A stretch of 64,000 nt of DNA from an uncultured Myxococcales bacterium. Its GTDB lineage: Bacteria > Myxococcota_A > UBA9042. The notes beneath the pieces are model-generated. The model saw nothing but the letters and a program-made list of their open reading frames with translations. It ran no database searches and was not told the origin of the DNA. Positions 26,301 to 34,859 of this stretch are shown here, one piece after another (the first letter of the stretch is position 1; the number at the start of each line of letters is the position of its first letter). Location of the stretch: assembly GCA_903919145.1 (NCBI GenBank), contig CAIXGW010000157.1, positions 21,285-85,284 of the forward strand. Reading direction: 5' to 3'. A program made the position numbers and the translations under genes.

Positions 26301-29300
26301 AAGTGCAGTTGCCGGTCTTGGCGTCGCAGGCATCGGTGGTGCAGAGGCTGCCGTCTTCGCAGTTCTTGGCGGTTCCGCCGCAGGTGCCGGCTTTGCAGAC
26401 GTCGCCGGCGGTGCAGGCTGAGTCATCATTGCACGGAGCAGTGTTGGGCGCATTGACGCACTTGCCGGTGGCGCCGTCGCACTTGTCGTCGGTGCAGGGG
26501 TTCTTGTCGTCGCAGCTCTGCAGGGTGCCCGGCTTGCACAAGCCGCTGGCGCAGAGGTCGCCCACGGTGCACAGGTTGCCGTCGGAGCACAGCTCGGTGT
26601 TGGGCAGGGCGACGCACAGGCCGGACTTGTTGTCGCAGCTGTCGGTCGTGCAGGGGTTGTTGTCGTTGCAGGCCAGCTGCGGGCCGGCCACGCACTTGCC
26701 GGTGGTGCAAGCGTCGTTGACGGTGCAGGGGTTGCCATCGCTGCACGAGCCGGCGGCCGGGGTAAAGACGCAGTCGCCCGTCTTGGCGCTGCAGCTGTCG
26801 GAAGTGCAGACATTGCTGTCGGTGCAGGCCTTGGGCTTGCCGGCGGTGCACAGCTTGTTGTTGCAGAGATCGGCCAGGGTGCAGGCATTGCCGTCTTCGC
26901 AGGGCGCGCCGTTGTTGGTGGTGTAGGTGCAGCCGAGCTTGGCATCACAGGCGTCTTTGGTGCATGGGTTCTTGTCATCGCAAGAGAGCAGAGCTCCGGC
27001 GGTGCACTTGCCGTCTTTGCACAAGTCGTTGGCGGTGCAGACGTTGCTGTCGGCATTGCAGGGCTTGCCCTCGTCGGTGGGCTTGGCGCCGCACTTGCCG
27101 GTGACGCCGTCGCACTGGTTGCTGATGCAGGCCGCCGTGCTGGGCGGGCAGGTCACCACTGTGGCGGCGTTGACCTTGCAGGCAAAGGGCATGGCCGACT
27201 TGTCGCACACCAGGGTGCCGTTGCAGAGGTTGCCGTCTTCCAGGCCCTTGCAGTCCGAGTCCGCTTGGCAAGCGCAGGAATTGGTGCCGGCGGTGCACTT
27301 GCCGTCTTTGCAGGCGTCGTTGGCGGTGCAGGCGCTGCCGTCTTCGCAAGGCGCGTCGTTGTTGGCGTGGGTGCAGCCGGTGTTGGGGTCGCAACCGTCT
27401 GTGGTGCAGGGGTTCTTGTCATCACAGGCCACCGTCGGGTCGCTGGCCAGGCCGGCGCAGCTGCCGTTGACGCACTCGTCAAATTCGGTGCAGGCGTTGC
27501 CGTCGCTGCAGGGGGCCTGGGTGTTCTTGTGCTGGCAACCGGTCTCACCGTCGCAAGCATCGATGGTGCAAGGATTTTTGTCATCGCAGTCGATTGGCGC
27601 GCCGTCACAGCCTTTGGCGGTGCAGACTTCGGCTTCGGTGCAGGCGCTGTCATCGTCGCAGCTGGCGCCGATGGCCTTGGGCGACAAGGCGCAAGAGCCA
27701 TCCAGCGGGTTGCAGGTGGCCGAGGCGCACGGATCGGTGCTGGTGCAGACCTTGGGCGCGCCGGCGGTGCACTTGCCGCCCGAGCACTTGTCAGCCGTGG
27801 TGCACAGGTCGCCGTCTTCGCAGCTGGCCGTGTCGTCGGCCGTAGTGGTGCAGCCGGTAGCGGCATCGCAGGCGTCGTCCGTGCACGGATTGTTGTCATT
27901 GCAGTTGATCGCGGTGCCGGTGCACTTGCCGGCCTTGCAGGCGTCGCCGCTGGTGCAGACAGAGCCGTCTTGGCACTCGGTCCCGTCGGCGAAGCCAGTG
28001 CTGGCGCACTTGCCGCTGCTCTTGTCGCAGCTGTCAGCGGTGCAGGGGTCGTTGTCGTTGCAGTCCAGCAGGACACCGGCCTCGCAGGCGCCGGCGACGC
28101 ATTTGTCAGCGGCTGTGCAGGCATTGCCGTCGGCATCGCAGGTGGTGTCGTCGGCTACGTTGGTCGACTTGCAGCCGCTGGCCGGATCGCAGGCGTCGCT
28201 GGTGCAGGCATTGTTGTCATTGCAGGACTTTTCTTTGCCACCGCTGCAAGCCCCGTCTTTGCAGGCGTCGCCTTCGGTGCAGCCGTTGCCATCGCTGCAC
28301 TGGGCGTCGGCGGGAGCGTTGACGCAGCCGCCCTTGACCGGGTCGCAGCTGTCGGCAGTGCAGGGATTGCCGTCGGCGCAGGTTTGCTCGTCGGTCTGGC
28401 CGTCGCAGTCGTTGTCCTGGCCGTCGCACAGGTCCGGGGTAGGGGTGCCCGCTGAGCACTGGCTGAGGCCGCCGGCTCCGCAGCTGCGCTTGCCGCTGCA
28501 GGTGCCGGCTTCGTTGCCGATGCTGCAAGTGGTCGACATCGCAGCGGCAATCGCTTGGTCGCTGCACTTGCAGGTGCCCGGGGCGGTGGCGCCGGCCTTG
28601 TCTGGAGCTGCCACGCAGCGCATGGCCTTGGTTGCGGTGCTGTCTGCCATCTCCAAGCAAGCCAAGCCAGCGGCGCACTTGTCGTCAGCGCCGCACTTGG
28701 GCGCGCAGAACGAGCCGGCCTCGGCGCTGTACTGAATGCACGCAGAATCGGCGCCACATTCGCTGTCGGCCGTACAGGGGTTGCAGGCGGTGCCGGTCAG
28801 TGCCGTGCCGTCGGGCGAGGCGATGTCGGCATCGGGGCTGCCGGTGCCGTCTTGACCCGTAGCGTCGCCGCTCGCGTCATCGGCGGCCGCGTCTGAAGAC
28901 CCGCCATCGTCGGTGCCGGCGTCGGAGCCCGTGCTGTCCTGATCGGTGCCGGAGGTATCCTGATCGGTTCCTGCGGCGTCCTGATCGGTGCCAGCAGCGT
29001 CTTGATCGGTGCCAGCAGCGTCTTGATCGGTGCCCGCGGCGTCCTTGTCGGTGCCGGTGGCGTCCTGATCGGTGCCGGCGGCGTCCTTGTCGGTGCCGGT
29101 GGTGTCCTGGTCGGTGCCGGCGTCTTTGTCAGTGCCGGTACTGTCTTGATCGGTGCCCGCAGCGTCCTTGTCGGTCGCCGAGGTGTCCAGATCGGTGCCA
29201 TCCGCTGTAGTGCCGTCGGTGCCGGCTGCGGTATCCGTGCCTGGGCTGCCGTCTTGCGAGTCACTGGCGGCGGTGTCCGTCGGGTCCACTGCGTCGCCGG

Positions 29301-29466
29301 CGTTGAGGTCCGCGACTGCGGCGTCGGTGCTTGTGTCGCTTTGCGAAGGTTCTGTCCCTTCAGAAGCGGTGTCGCCGCAGCTCGCCAGAGCCACCACCAG
29401 GGCCCCTAGCGCAAGGTACCCAGCGTGACGAAGAGAGCTTCTACAGAAATTCCTCGACAAATTCAT
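23341..29466 (-). CDS. Giant cysteine-repeat lipoprotein with about 60 Dicty_CTDC-type modules
   Basis: A 2041-residue predicted surface lipoprotein. Signal peptide with lipobox ALASCGD (about residue 30); Asp/Thr-rich linker including 12 near-identical TDxDxxG heptads; a Cys-rich cap (CNPCTADSECG, CSDQAIAAAMSTTC); a spot of EF-like CDGQDNDCDGQTDEQ; then roughly 60 modules of about 25 residues. The modules alternate strictly between type A (CDDKNPCTTDSCDxxTGxC) and type B (CxDGNxCTxGDxCxxGxC). They match the Dicty_CTDC repeat pattern known from slime-mould and myxobacterial surface proteins. The C-terminus ends in a short Cys cap, GCAALQ. ATG 29466 has GAGGAAAG upstream. Role probably structural or adhesive; not demonstrated. 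Long open frames on the opposite strand are a by-product of the repeats. Confidence 0.9.
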   Translation of the reverse strand: MNLSRNFCRSSLRHAGYLALGALVVALASCGDTASEGTEPSQSDTSTDAAVADLNAGDAVDPTDTAASDSQDGSPGTDTAAGTDGTTADGTDLDTSATDKDAAGTDQDSTGTDKDAGTDQDTTGTDKDAAGTDQDATGTDKDAAGTDQDAAGTDQDAAGTDQDAAGTDQDTSGTDQDSTGSDAGTDDGGSSDAAADDASGDATGQDGTGSPDADIASPDGTALTGTACNPCTADSECGADSACIQYSAEAGSFCAPKCGADDKCAAGLACLEMADSTATKAMRCVAAPDKAGATAPGTCKCSDQAIAAAMSTTCSIGNEAGTCSGKRSCGAGGLSQCSAGTPTPDLCDGQDNDCDGQTDEQTCADGNPCTADSCDPVKGGCVNAPADAQCSDGNGCTEGDACKDGACSGGKEKSCNDNNACTSDACDPASGCKSTNVADDTTCDADGNACTAADKCVAGACEAGVLLDCNDNDPCTADSCDKSSGKCASTGFADGTECQDGSVCTSGDACKAGKCTGTAINCNDNNPCTDDACDAATGCTTTADDTASCEDGDLCTTADKCSGGKCTAGAPKVCTSTDPCASATCNPLDGSCALSPKAIGASCDDDSACTEAEVCTAKGCDGAPIDCDDKNPCTIDACDGETGCQHKNTQAPCSDGNACTEFDECVNGSCAGLASDPTVACDDKNPCTTDGCDPNTGCTHANNDAPCEDGSACTANDACKDGKCTAGTNSCACQADSDCKGLEDGNLCNGTLVCDKSAMPFACKVNAATVVTCPPSTAACISNQCDGVTGKCGAKPTDEGKPCNADSNVCTANDLCKDGKCTAGALLSCDDKNPCTKDACDAKLGCTYTTNNGAPCEDGNACTLADLCNNKLCTAGKPKACTDSNVCTSDSCSAKTGDCVFTPAAGSCSDGNPCTVNDACTTGKCVAGPQLACNDNNPCTTDSCDNKSGLCVALPNTELCSDGNLCTVGDLCASGLCKPGTLQSCDDKNPCTDDKCDGATGKCVNAPNTAPCNDDSACTAGDVCKAGTCGGTAKNCEDGSLCTTDACDAKTGNCTFANNSLPCEDGNSCSKGDTCKDGACQAGVQSCPCTTANAAIVCNDNNPCTADACVTGVCVHKVTSGVACDDGNLCTTGGICSTAGACVPKTVGCDDKNPCTVDSCDKATGKCLFTNISGGCDDNNLCTATDGCVAGKCLGIAKKCDDGNACTADSCVAATGLCAFVNLTTACSDGDACTTGDTCGAGKCTPTGKKNCDDGNVCTADTCNSGTGLCTYASAAGTCNDGDACTSPDACVSGKCVGAASVNCDDGNACTNDSCDKLTGKCSQVANTLPCDDKSLCTAGDSCSAGKCIGKPAVTCNDSNGCTTDSCVPTSGKCQFLNNTSPCNDGLLCTGKDTCNAGVCTGTATACNDNNPCTTDSCNTSTGACIFAVNTLPCNDNNLCTLSEVCAAGKCTPKTTTNCNDNNPCTDDLCSPSTGQCLFQGNSTALCNDGIACTTGDKCSLGKCVGVATGCGCTSSTQCVTTNVCQIGTCAIVAGKGTCTFSSVLDGKLCTDGNACTTGDKCALGNCTGSVVICNDNNICTTDACQPASGCLISPNTLPCNDNNECTAGDGCANGKCTPVSTTNCDDKNVCTADSCDAATGKCVNKAAAGKCEDGNLCTANDACTNGQCIPGLVVNCDDKNDCTVDSCNIATGLCVYKALNATPCSDGSLCTTVDSCVVGKCIGSSPPNCNDGNLCTTDLCAATKGCVSEPNTLGCEDGNKCTLNDACSAGACKAGLAKNCSDGNLCTTDGCTAATGTCTWTSNQAVCDDKNLCTSPDACANGKCGGVAKDCDDKNPCTTDSCNTLTGACIHTNNLDACDDGNGCTTGDLCSLGKCLPGKPKLCTDNNPCTTDSCTAPSGTCSFAAASGPACSDGNNCTTGDICVAGKCTPKATTPCDDGNVCTTDACDTAGKCVITPNSLPCDDGNKCTSGDKCVLSKCTAGLVKVVCNDGCACTIDACNPTTGCTKTFNAASTCLSGSKIIKCELATYSTLCTGCAALQ
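28925..29180 (-). repeat. In-frame 21-bp tandem repeat coding TDxDxxG heptads
   Basis: Twelve near-identical 18-21-bp units lie inside the linker of the giant lipoprotein gene. They alternate between TDKD and TDQD versions, with AAG, STG, TTG or ATG endings. All but one unit are 21 bp, so slippage or recombination would change linker length without breaking the frame. Confidence 0.85.
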
Positions 29467-29492
29467 GACTTTCCTCGTCTGACTGGCGGCGT

Positions 29493-29523
29493 TTGAAAGC
29501 GCAGATAGGTGCGTCACTACAAT
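29493..29523 (+). promoter_or_regulatory. Possible promoter for the DUF1579 gene
   Basis: TTGAAA (29493-29498) and TACAAT (29518-29523) are separated by 19 bp, slightly long. It lies in the 205-bp divergent gap between the giant lipoprotein gene and the plus-strand DUF1579 gene, and would leave a leader of about 145 bases. Confidence 0.4.
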
Positions 29524-29671
29524 TTCGCCATTGTGGCCATCTTGGCGCGCACAATCAAGGCCCCGGTCTACTGACGGGGCGGCCGCGCCCCAGCGGGCCC
29601 TTGCGGAAATTGGCCATAGCGGCCGACAATCTGCGCGACGCGGCCGCATGGCGCAGCGGCAAGGCGGCCTC

Positions 29672-30136
29672 ATGACAGTAGCCCCGCAGCAGCAGCGGTT
29701 GATTGACGCCATGAGCGGAACGTGGCTGGGCGAGCTGCGCTCCTATCCCTCGCCCTGGGACCCGGCGGGGGGGCTGGCCATTGGCCGCACCCAAGCCCGC
29801 GCGGCCCTGGGGGGCGCCATCGTAGTCAGCGACTACGCCGAAGAGCGCGATGGTTTTGTCTCCTTCCGCGGTCACGGCGTCTACAGCTGGGATGTACTGC
29901 ACAGCTGCTATCGGATGTATTGGTTTGACTCTGTGCAGCCTTCGCCGCTGCTGCTGCCGGCTACCGGCCACTGGCTAAGCGACGAACTGGTCTTTGAGGT
30001 CGCCACGGACGTCGCCCAGCACCGCTACACCTACAAGTTTCTGGAGCCCGGCTACTACATCTTTCGGATCGACCTGCAGCGCGCTGGTCAGCCGTGGCAG
30101 ACCTTTGCCCAGGGCGACTACGTCCGGCAGGGGTAG
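29672..30136 (+). CDS. DUF1579 family protein
   Basis: A 154-residue soluble beta-barrel-type protein. It opens with the family phrase LIDAMSGTWLGELRSYPSPWDPAGG, then ARAALGGAIVVSDYAEERDG, GHGVYSWD and YRMYWFDS, matching DUF1579, a lipocalin-like family of unknown ligand. ATG 29672 follows a weak AAGG site; a longer in-frame opening from 29531 lacks homology-like content. It converges on pdxH with a 46-bp gap that contains a 9-bp direct repeat (CCCCTATGG twice). Confidence 0.75.
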   Translation: MTVAPQQQRLIDAMSGTWLGELRSYPSPWDPAGGLAIGRTQARAALGGAIVVSDYAEERDGFVSFRGHGVYSWDVLHSCYRMYWFDSVQPSPLLLPATGHWLSDELVFEVATDVAQHRYTYKFLEPGYYIFRIDLQRAGQPWQTFAQGDYVRQG

Positions 30137-30182
30137 GTAGCGGCGGCGCTAGCCCCTATGGCCCCTATGGCTGGATCGGCCC

Positions 30183-30827
30183 TCAAGGGGCCAGCCGCTG
30201 CTTGAGCCAGCCGCTTTCGGTCGCGGTAAAACAGACGCGATCGTGAAGCCGGTTGGGCCGGCCCTGCCAGAATTCGACCCGCCGTGGCCGCAGCAGCCAG
30301 CCGCCCCAGTGGGGCGGGCGCTCGACGCTGCGGTCGGCAAACAAGCGCTCGGCCTCTGCAAAGCGCTGGTCCAGGGCGCGACGATCCTCCAGCACTTCGC
30401 TTTGCGGCGATGCCCAAGCGGCCAGTTGGCTGTCGCGTGGTCGGCTGGCAAAGTAGAGATCGGCGGCATGGTCAGCTAGCGGCATCGCCTGCCCTTCGGC
30501 GCGCACTTGGCGCTGCAGGCTGGGCCACCAAAAGCACAAGGCGGCTCGCCCGGTTGCACTCAGGGCCTGGCCCTTGGCGCTTTGGTGGTTGGTGTAGAAG
30601 GTAAACCCAGTCTCGTCAAAGCCTTTGAGCAGGACGATCCGCGCGCTTGGCCAGCCGTCGGCGCCTACCGTAGCTAGATTGACGGCGTTGGCCTCTGGTT
30701 CGCCGGCGCTCTGGGCTTGATCGAGCCATTGGTCAAAGAGAGGCCACGGCGTGTCGGGGCAGGCGTGCTCGTCAAGCTGGGCCAGGCTGTAGTCGCGGCG
30801 CCAGTGGGCAGTCGGGTGCAAGGTCAT
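30183..30827 (-). CDS. pdxH: Pyridoxamine 5'-phosphate oxidase
   Basis: PdxH oxidises PNP or PMP to pyridoxal phosphate using FMN. The 214-residue product shows the family order: EANAVNLATVGADGWPSARIVLLKGFDETGFTFYTN, with the FMN-contacting RIVLLK segment, then SAKGQALSATGRAALCFWW, the substrate-site Arg-Gln in LQRQVRAEG, SRPRDSQLAAWASPQS and the closing WGGWLLRPRRVEFWQGRPNRLHDR signature; the very end is QRLAP as in other PdxH. ATG 30827 is preceded by AAAGGA. The gene stands alone, divergent from the FHA gene with a 269-bp gap in which only a weak TTGCGC/TACTCT pair (30989-31018) could be a promoter for the latter. Confidence 0.95.
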   Translation of the reverse strand: MTLHPTAHWRRDYSLAQLDEHACPDTPWPLFDQWLDQAQSAGEPEANAVNLATVGADGWPSARIVLLKGFDETGFTFYTNHQSAKGQALSATGRAALCFWWPSLQRQVRAEGQAMPLADHAADLYFASRPRDSQLAAWASPQSEVLEDRRALDQRFAEAERLFADRSVERPPHWGGWLLRPRRVEFWQGRPNRLHDRVCFTATESGWLKQRLAP

Positions 30828-31096
30828 GGAGTCCTTTACGGCGCAGCAAGGCAAGAATGGCCAGGGCAGGGCGTCAGCGCGGCAGGCGAGTCCGGCACCG
30901 AATCGCCGCTGCCGCCGCGCCGTCGCGAGAGAACTGGCGCAGAACCGGTCAGGCCTTCAAGTCAATTCAGCGGATACGGCCCGACCACTTGCGCGCCGCA
31001 GGCGTCTCAGCATACTCTAGGCGCGCTGGAATCACACGGCTGCAACATACGGCTGCGCTGTTTGTAGAACACTGGACGACTATCGCTGGAGTTGGC

Positions 31097-31498
31097 ATGT
31101 CGGGTGTTGGGCGAGTCGGCGATACCACTGGGCAAATGTTTAAGGACATTGGCGCCCTTACCGGCGAAAATGAGATACCCGTCATCCCGGTGCAAGACCT
31201 CTCTCGCCCTTGCGTGCTTCAGCAGGTACGCGGACCGCAGGCTCCGCAGCTGTTTGAGCTCGTCAAGGATGTCCTGATTGTTGGCCGCGCCGAAGACGCC
31301 GACATCCGCGTGCCCTCGACTTCGCTTTCGCGCAGGCACCTGCGGCTGGAGCGCGGCCAGGGCACCTACCGCGCCATCGACCTGGACAGTGCCAACGGCT
31401 TGTACCTCAACGAGGTGCGAGTCCACTCGGCCGTGCTACGCGATGGAGACAATCTTCAGCTGGGCAATGCCGTGTTTCTGTTTCACGAGGGCAAGTAG
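31097..31498 (+). CDS. Single FHA-domain protein
   Basis: A 133-residue protein consisting of about 35 N-terminal residues and one forkhead-associated domain. The domain has the phosphothreonine-binding landmarks VGRAEDADIRV (GR), TSLSRRHLRLE (S..RH) and LDSANGLYLNEV (N-G). The usual Ser-Thr-Asn-Gly is changed to Ser-Ala-Asn-Gly here. It probably reads Ser/Thr kinase signalling, but no kinase gene is in the window. ATG 31097 has GGAG six bases upstream. An MBL hydrolase gene follows 102 bp downstream. Confidence 0.88.
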   Translation: MSGVGRVGDTTGQMFKDIGALTGENEIPVIPVQDLSRPCVLQQVRGPQAPQLFELVKDVLIVGRAEDADIRVPSTSLSRRHLRLERGQGTYRAIDLDSANGLYLNEVRVHSAVLRDGDNLQLGNAVFLFHEGK

Positions 31499-31600
31499 CT
31501 GCAACTGCCGCGCGACTTGCCTGGCCGGCCGGTCCAGCGCTCTTGCAGGCAGCCCTGGGTTTGACTGGCCGACCTCGCGGTCGCAAATGAGGGCAGCGCG

Positions 31601-32485
<885 letters not shown>

Positions 32486-32488
<3 letters not shown>

Positions 32489-32626
32489 TACCCCAAACCC
32501 GAAGTTCGTTCAGGGTTCCGGAACGGACACGGTTTGGGGTACGGAAAAGGACCCAGCAGTAGTAGCCAAGACCTGTGAACAAGAACCGGGTGCAACCCGG
32601 ATCGAGTTAACGGTTTTGGATACTAG
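32486..32626 (+). repeat. Interspersed 141-bp element, copy 1
   Basis: Copy 1 of an element also found at 63232-63373 (opposite orientation) and, as a 3' fragment, at 34746-34806. It begins TAGTACCCC and ends GGATACTAG, giving short imperfect terminal inverted repeats. Inside, 12-base arms at 32488-32499 and 32531-32542 pair perfectly, and CCGGGT GCA ACCCGG forms a second hairpin. It fills the gap between the MBL hydrolase stop codon and the start of the outer-membrane protein gene. One plus-strand frame is open right through and its peptide resembles that of the other copies. Confidence 0.8.
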
Positions 32627-32629
32627 CGT

Positions 32630-33907
32630 ATGGACGCCTCGCTCAAGCGCGGGCCGCCCCGTCGCCCAGGCTTGCTGGTGCGCGTAGAGACCCAGTGCTT
32701 GGGGGCGCGGTGGCTGGGCGAGGTGCGCGCTCTTTGCGTGGCGACCGGGCTGGCTGCGCTGTTGAGCGCCGCCGCCGCCCAAGCGCTTGGGCCAACTCTG
32801 GAATTTTACGAGGGGCCGGTCAACAGCTCGCAGCGGGTGGTGGGGCTTGGAGGAGCCTTTGCCGCCGTGGCCGAGGGCGCCGAAGCGCATCTGGTCAACC
32901 CAGCGGCGTTTGCGTTGCGGCCGCTTTTTGCCAAAAAGCGCTGGTTTGACTGGGACGTTGGCATGTCGGTCTTTTCAGGGCTGGGGGCCAGCGTCAACCT
33001 GGACCAGAACCGCCTGGGGGCTCGGGCCGACTCAGCGCGCTTGAGCCAGATCGGCTTCAACCTCAAATTTGGCAGACTGGGCGTGGGCTTTCACATGCGC
33101 AGCCAGGACTATGCGCTGCGGGTCACCCCCAGGGAGCGCCTGCCAGCCACCTTTGACTTGCAGCAGTCTTTTGGCGGCTTTGGGCTGGCCTACGCCCTGG
33201 GCGATGGCGAGTGGGTGCTGGGCACCGTGATGGGCCTGGGCACGGGCCAGCTGTCGCATTCCAGCGGTTCGGCCGAGCTGCGCTTGGGATCGCCCCTTGG
33301 ATTTCACAACTTCGGTTTTGTCCACGCGCCTCGCGGCGAGCGGTGGCGAATCGGCGGCTCCTTACAGCTGCCCGTGGTCCTGCGCCCTGAGGATCTGCAG
33401 GGCGATCCCGTGACTCCGCCGGAAACCCTGGGCAATCGCGCGACCCCTGGGGCGATCTTGCTGCCGTGGCAGGCGGCCATGGGGCTGGCTTGGATGTGGG
33501 GGCGACGGCCGCTCAACCAGCTGCCCGGGTACCTGGAGCCGGCAGGCAGCCCGTCGGCGGTGGCCCGCGACTATGTGTTGGCCACCGCCGACTTGGTGCT
33601 CACTGGGCCCGGCAATGGCGCGGTTGGCGTGCAGCCCTACCTGGCCGGCCTGTCGGCGCCAATAGGCCGCATCGGCACACCCAGCGTGCGGGCCGGGGTA
33701 GAGAGCGAAGTGCTGGCCAATCGCCTGGTGCTCCGCGGCGGCAGCTACTTTGAGCCGAGCCGTTACCAGGGCAGCTTGGGCCGGGTCCACGCAACCGGCG
33801 GCGCCGATGTGCGGCTGACCTGGGGCTGGGATTGGCGCATCACTTGGTGCTTCGACATTGCCCAAGGCTACGTCAACTCCGCGTTTGGCCTAGGCCTTTG
33901 GCATTGA
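32630..33907 (+). CDS. Outer-membrane beta-barrel protein (PorV/FadL-like)
   Basis: A 425-residue predicted outer-membrane protein. A long basic n-region precedes a hydrophobic signal segment ending SAAAAQALG. The mature part opens with the phrase SQRVVGLGGAFAAVAEGAEAHLVNPAAFA, the conserved N-terminal hatch-like sequence of PorV/FadL-type barrels, and continues with amphipathic beta strands and ends in an aromatic-terminated strand, FGLGLWH. Likely a transport or secretion-associated barrel; cargo unknown. The ATG at 32630 has no clear ribosome binding site, and the interspersed element ends four bases before it, so a downstream start is possible. Confidence 0.75.
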   Translation: MDASLKRGPPRRPGLLVRVETQCLGARWLGEVRALCVATGLAALLSAAAAQALGPTLEFYEGPVNSSQRVVGLGGAFAAVAEGAEAHLVNPAAFALRPLFAKKRWFDWDVGMSVFSGLGASVNLDQNRLGARADSARLSQIGFNLKFGRLGVGFHMRSQDYALRVTPRERLPATFDLQQSFGGFGLAYALGDGEWVLGTVMGLGTGQLSHSSGSAELRLGSPLGFHNFGFVHAPRGERWRIGGSLQLPVVLRPEDLQGDPVTPPETLGNRATPGAILLPWQAAMGLAWMWGRRPLNQLPGYLEPAGSPSAVARDYVLATADLVLTGPGNGAVGVQPYLAGLSAPIGRIGTPSVRAGVESEVLANRLVLRGGSYFEPSRYQGSLGRVHATGGADVRLTWGWDWRITWCFDIAQGYVNSAFGLGLWH

Positions 33908-34081
33908 TGCGCCTGGCCGGCGTTGGGCGGAAGGGGCCGCTGCCCAGGGGCTGAGCGACGCCTCGCCGCGCGAGCCGCCGGGCGTAGGACCTTGCGGCAG
34001 CAGTGGCAAGCTTGCGCCGCTGTCGCCGCGCCGTTACCCTTTGCGACCTTTGCGCGCCCGGCGCGCCCCAACGGACGGCCA

Positions 34082-34747
34082 ATGCTGCACGACCTGATCG
34101 CCTGGTACTTTGAGCGCACCCTGGAGTTTGGCTATCTAGGCGTGGCCGCCATGATGGCGCTTGAGTCGACCATTGTGCCCATCCCCAGCGAAGTCATTAT
34201 TCCCCCAGCGGCCTACTGGGCTGCCCAGGGCAAGCTCGACTACGCGGGCGTGGTCCTGGCGGGCACGGTGGGCTCAGTGGTCGGCGCCCTGCTGATGTAC
34301 CTGGCCTCCAAGTACCTGGGGCGGCCGCTGCTGATCCGCTACGGGCGCTTTGTGCGCATCACGCCAGACAAAATCGAGGCGGCTGAGCGCTTTGTGGCCC
34401 GCTATGAGACGGGCGGCATCTTCTTTGCTCGGCTGCTGCCAGTGGTCCGCCACTTGATCGGCATCCCAGCTGGCCTTGTGCGCATGCCATTGGGTCCCTA
34501 TCTCCTGATGACGACTCTGGGATCAGCAACGTGGTGCGCTGTGTTGACGTGGTTTGGCGCCGCCGTGCTTGGCGACCAGCCCAACCTGATCAAAGACCCG
34601 GACGCGCTGCTGCACGTCTTGAAGGCCAAGTCGCTGGTCATTGGCGCTGCGGTGCTGGTGCTGGCCGTGGCCTACGTGCTGGTGGTGCGAATGACCCGCA
34701 AGGAAGAGTCCCCATCCGCGCTTGGTGGCGACACGCCGCAGCAATGA
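34082..34747 (+). CDS. DedA family membrane protein
   Basis: A 221-residue protein with four to six hydrophobic segments and the DedA (SNARE-associated, VTT) core: MALESTIVPIPSEVIIPPAAYW, the glycine-rich GTVGSVVGALLMYLASKYLG, and ARLLPVVRHLIGIPAGLVRMP with the conserved Arg residues. DedA proteins are undecaprenyl-phosphate or phospholipid flippases/scramblases needed for membrane homeostasis. ATG 34082 is chosen; a longer frame from 33923 adds a basic, Ala-rich leader that looks untranslated. Its stop codon abuts a fragment of the interspersed element. Confidence 0.9.
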   Translation: MLHDLIAWYFERTLEFGYLGVAAMMALESTIVPIPSEVIIPPAAYWAAQGKLDYAGVVLAGTVGSVVGALLMYLASKYLGRPLLIRYGRFVRITPDKIEAAERFVARYETGGIFFARLLPVVRHLIGIPAGLVRMPLGPYLLMTTLGSATWCAVLTWFGAAVLGDQPNLIKDPDALLHVLKAKSLVIGAAVLVLAVAYVLVVRMTRKEESPSALGGDTPQQ

Positions 34748-34806
34748 CCCGGCGGCGGCACCCAGGACCCGCGAACAAGGGCCGCCTGCAACCCGGACCT
34801 AACTAG
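34746..34806 (+). repeat. Interspersed element, 3' fragment (copy 2)
   Basis: A 61-base segment matching the 3' half of the element at 32486-32626 and 63232-63373. Shared landmarks are CACCCAGGACCCGCGAACAA, GCAACCCGGA and a terminal CTAG. It starts at the DedA stop codon. The second hairpin stem is partly destroyed here, so this copy is probably a decayed remnant. Confidence 0.65.
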
Positions 34807-34859
34807 CAGGTTGAGGCACCCGCAGCGGCGCCCAGCTACAAGGCTGACAGGCCAGAAGT

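Noticed and set aside
23400..28500. Possible CRISPR array because of regular spacing near 75 bp
   Set aside because: The period is a coding module, not a fixed repeat plus spacer: sequence varies at synonymous sites, the frame stays open, and no cas genes are present.
23212..28735. Plus-strand frames of 1069, 423 and 602 residues opposite the giant lipoprotein
   Set aside because: They are antisense shadows. The periodic Cys/Asp codons of the minus-strand gene give stop-free opposite frames; the translated products have no signal peptide logic or motif, and their repeats mirror the real gene.
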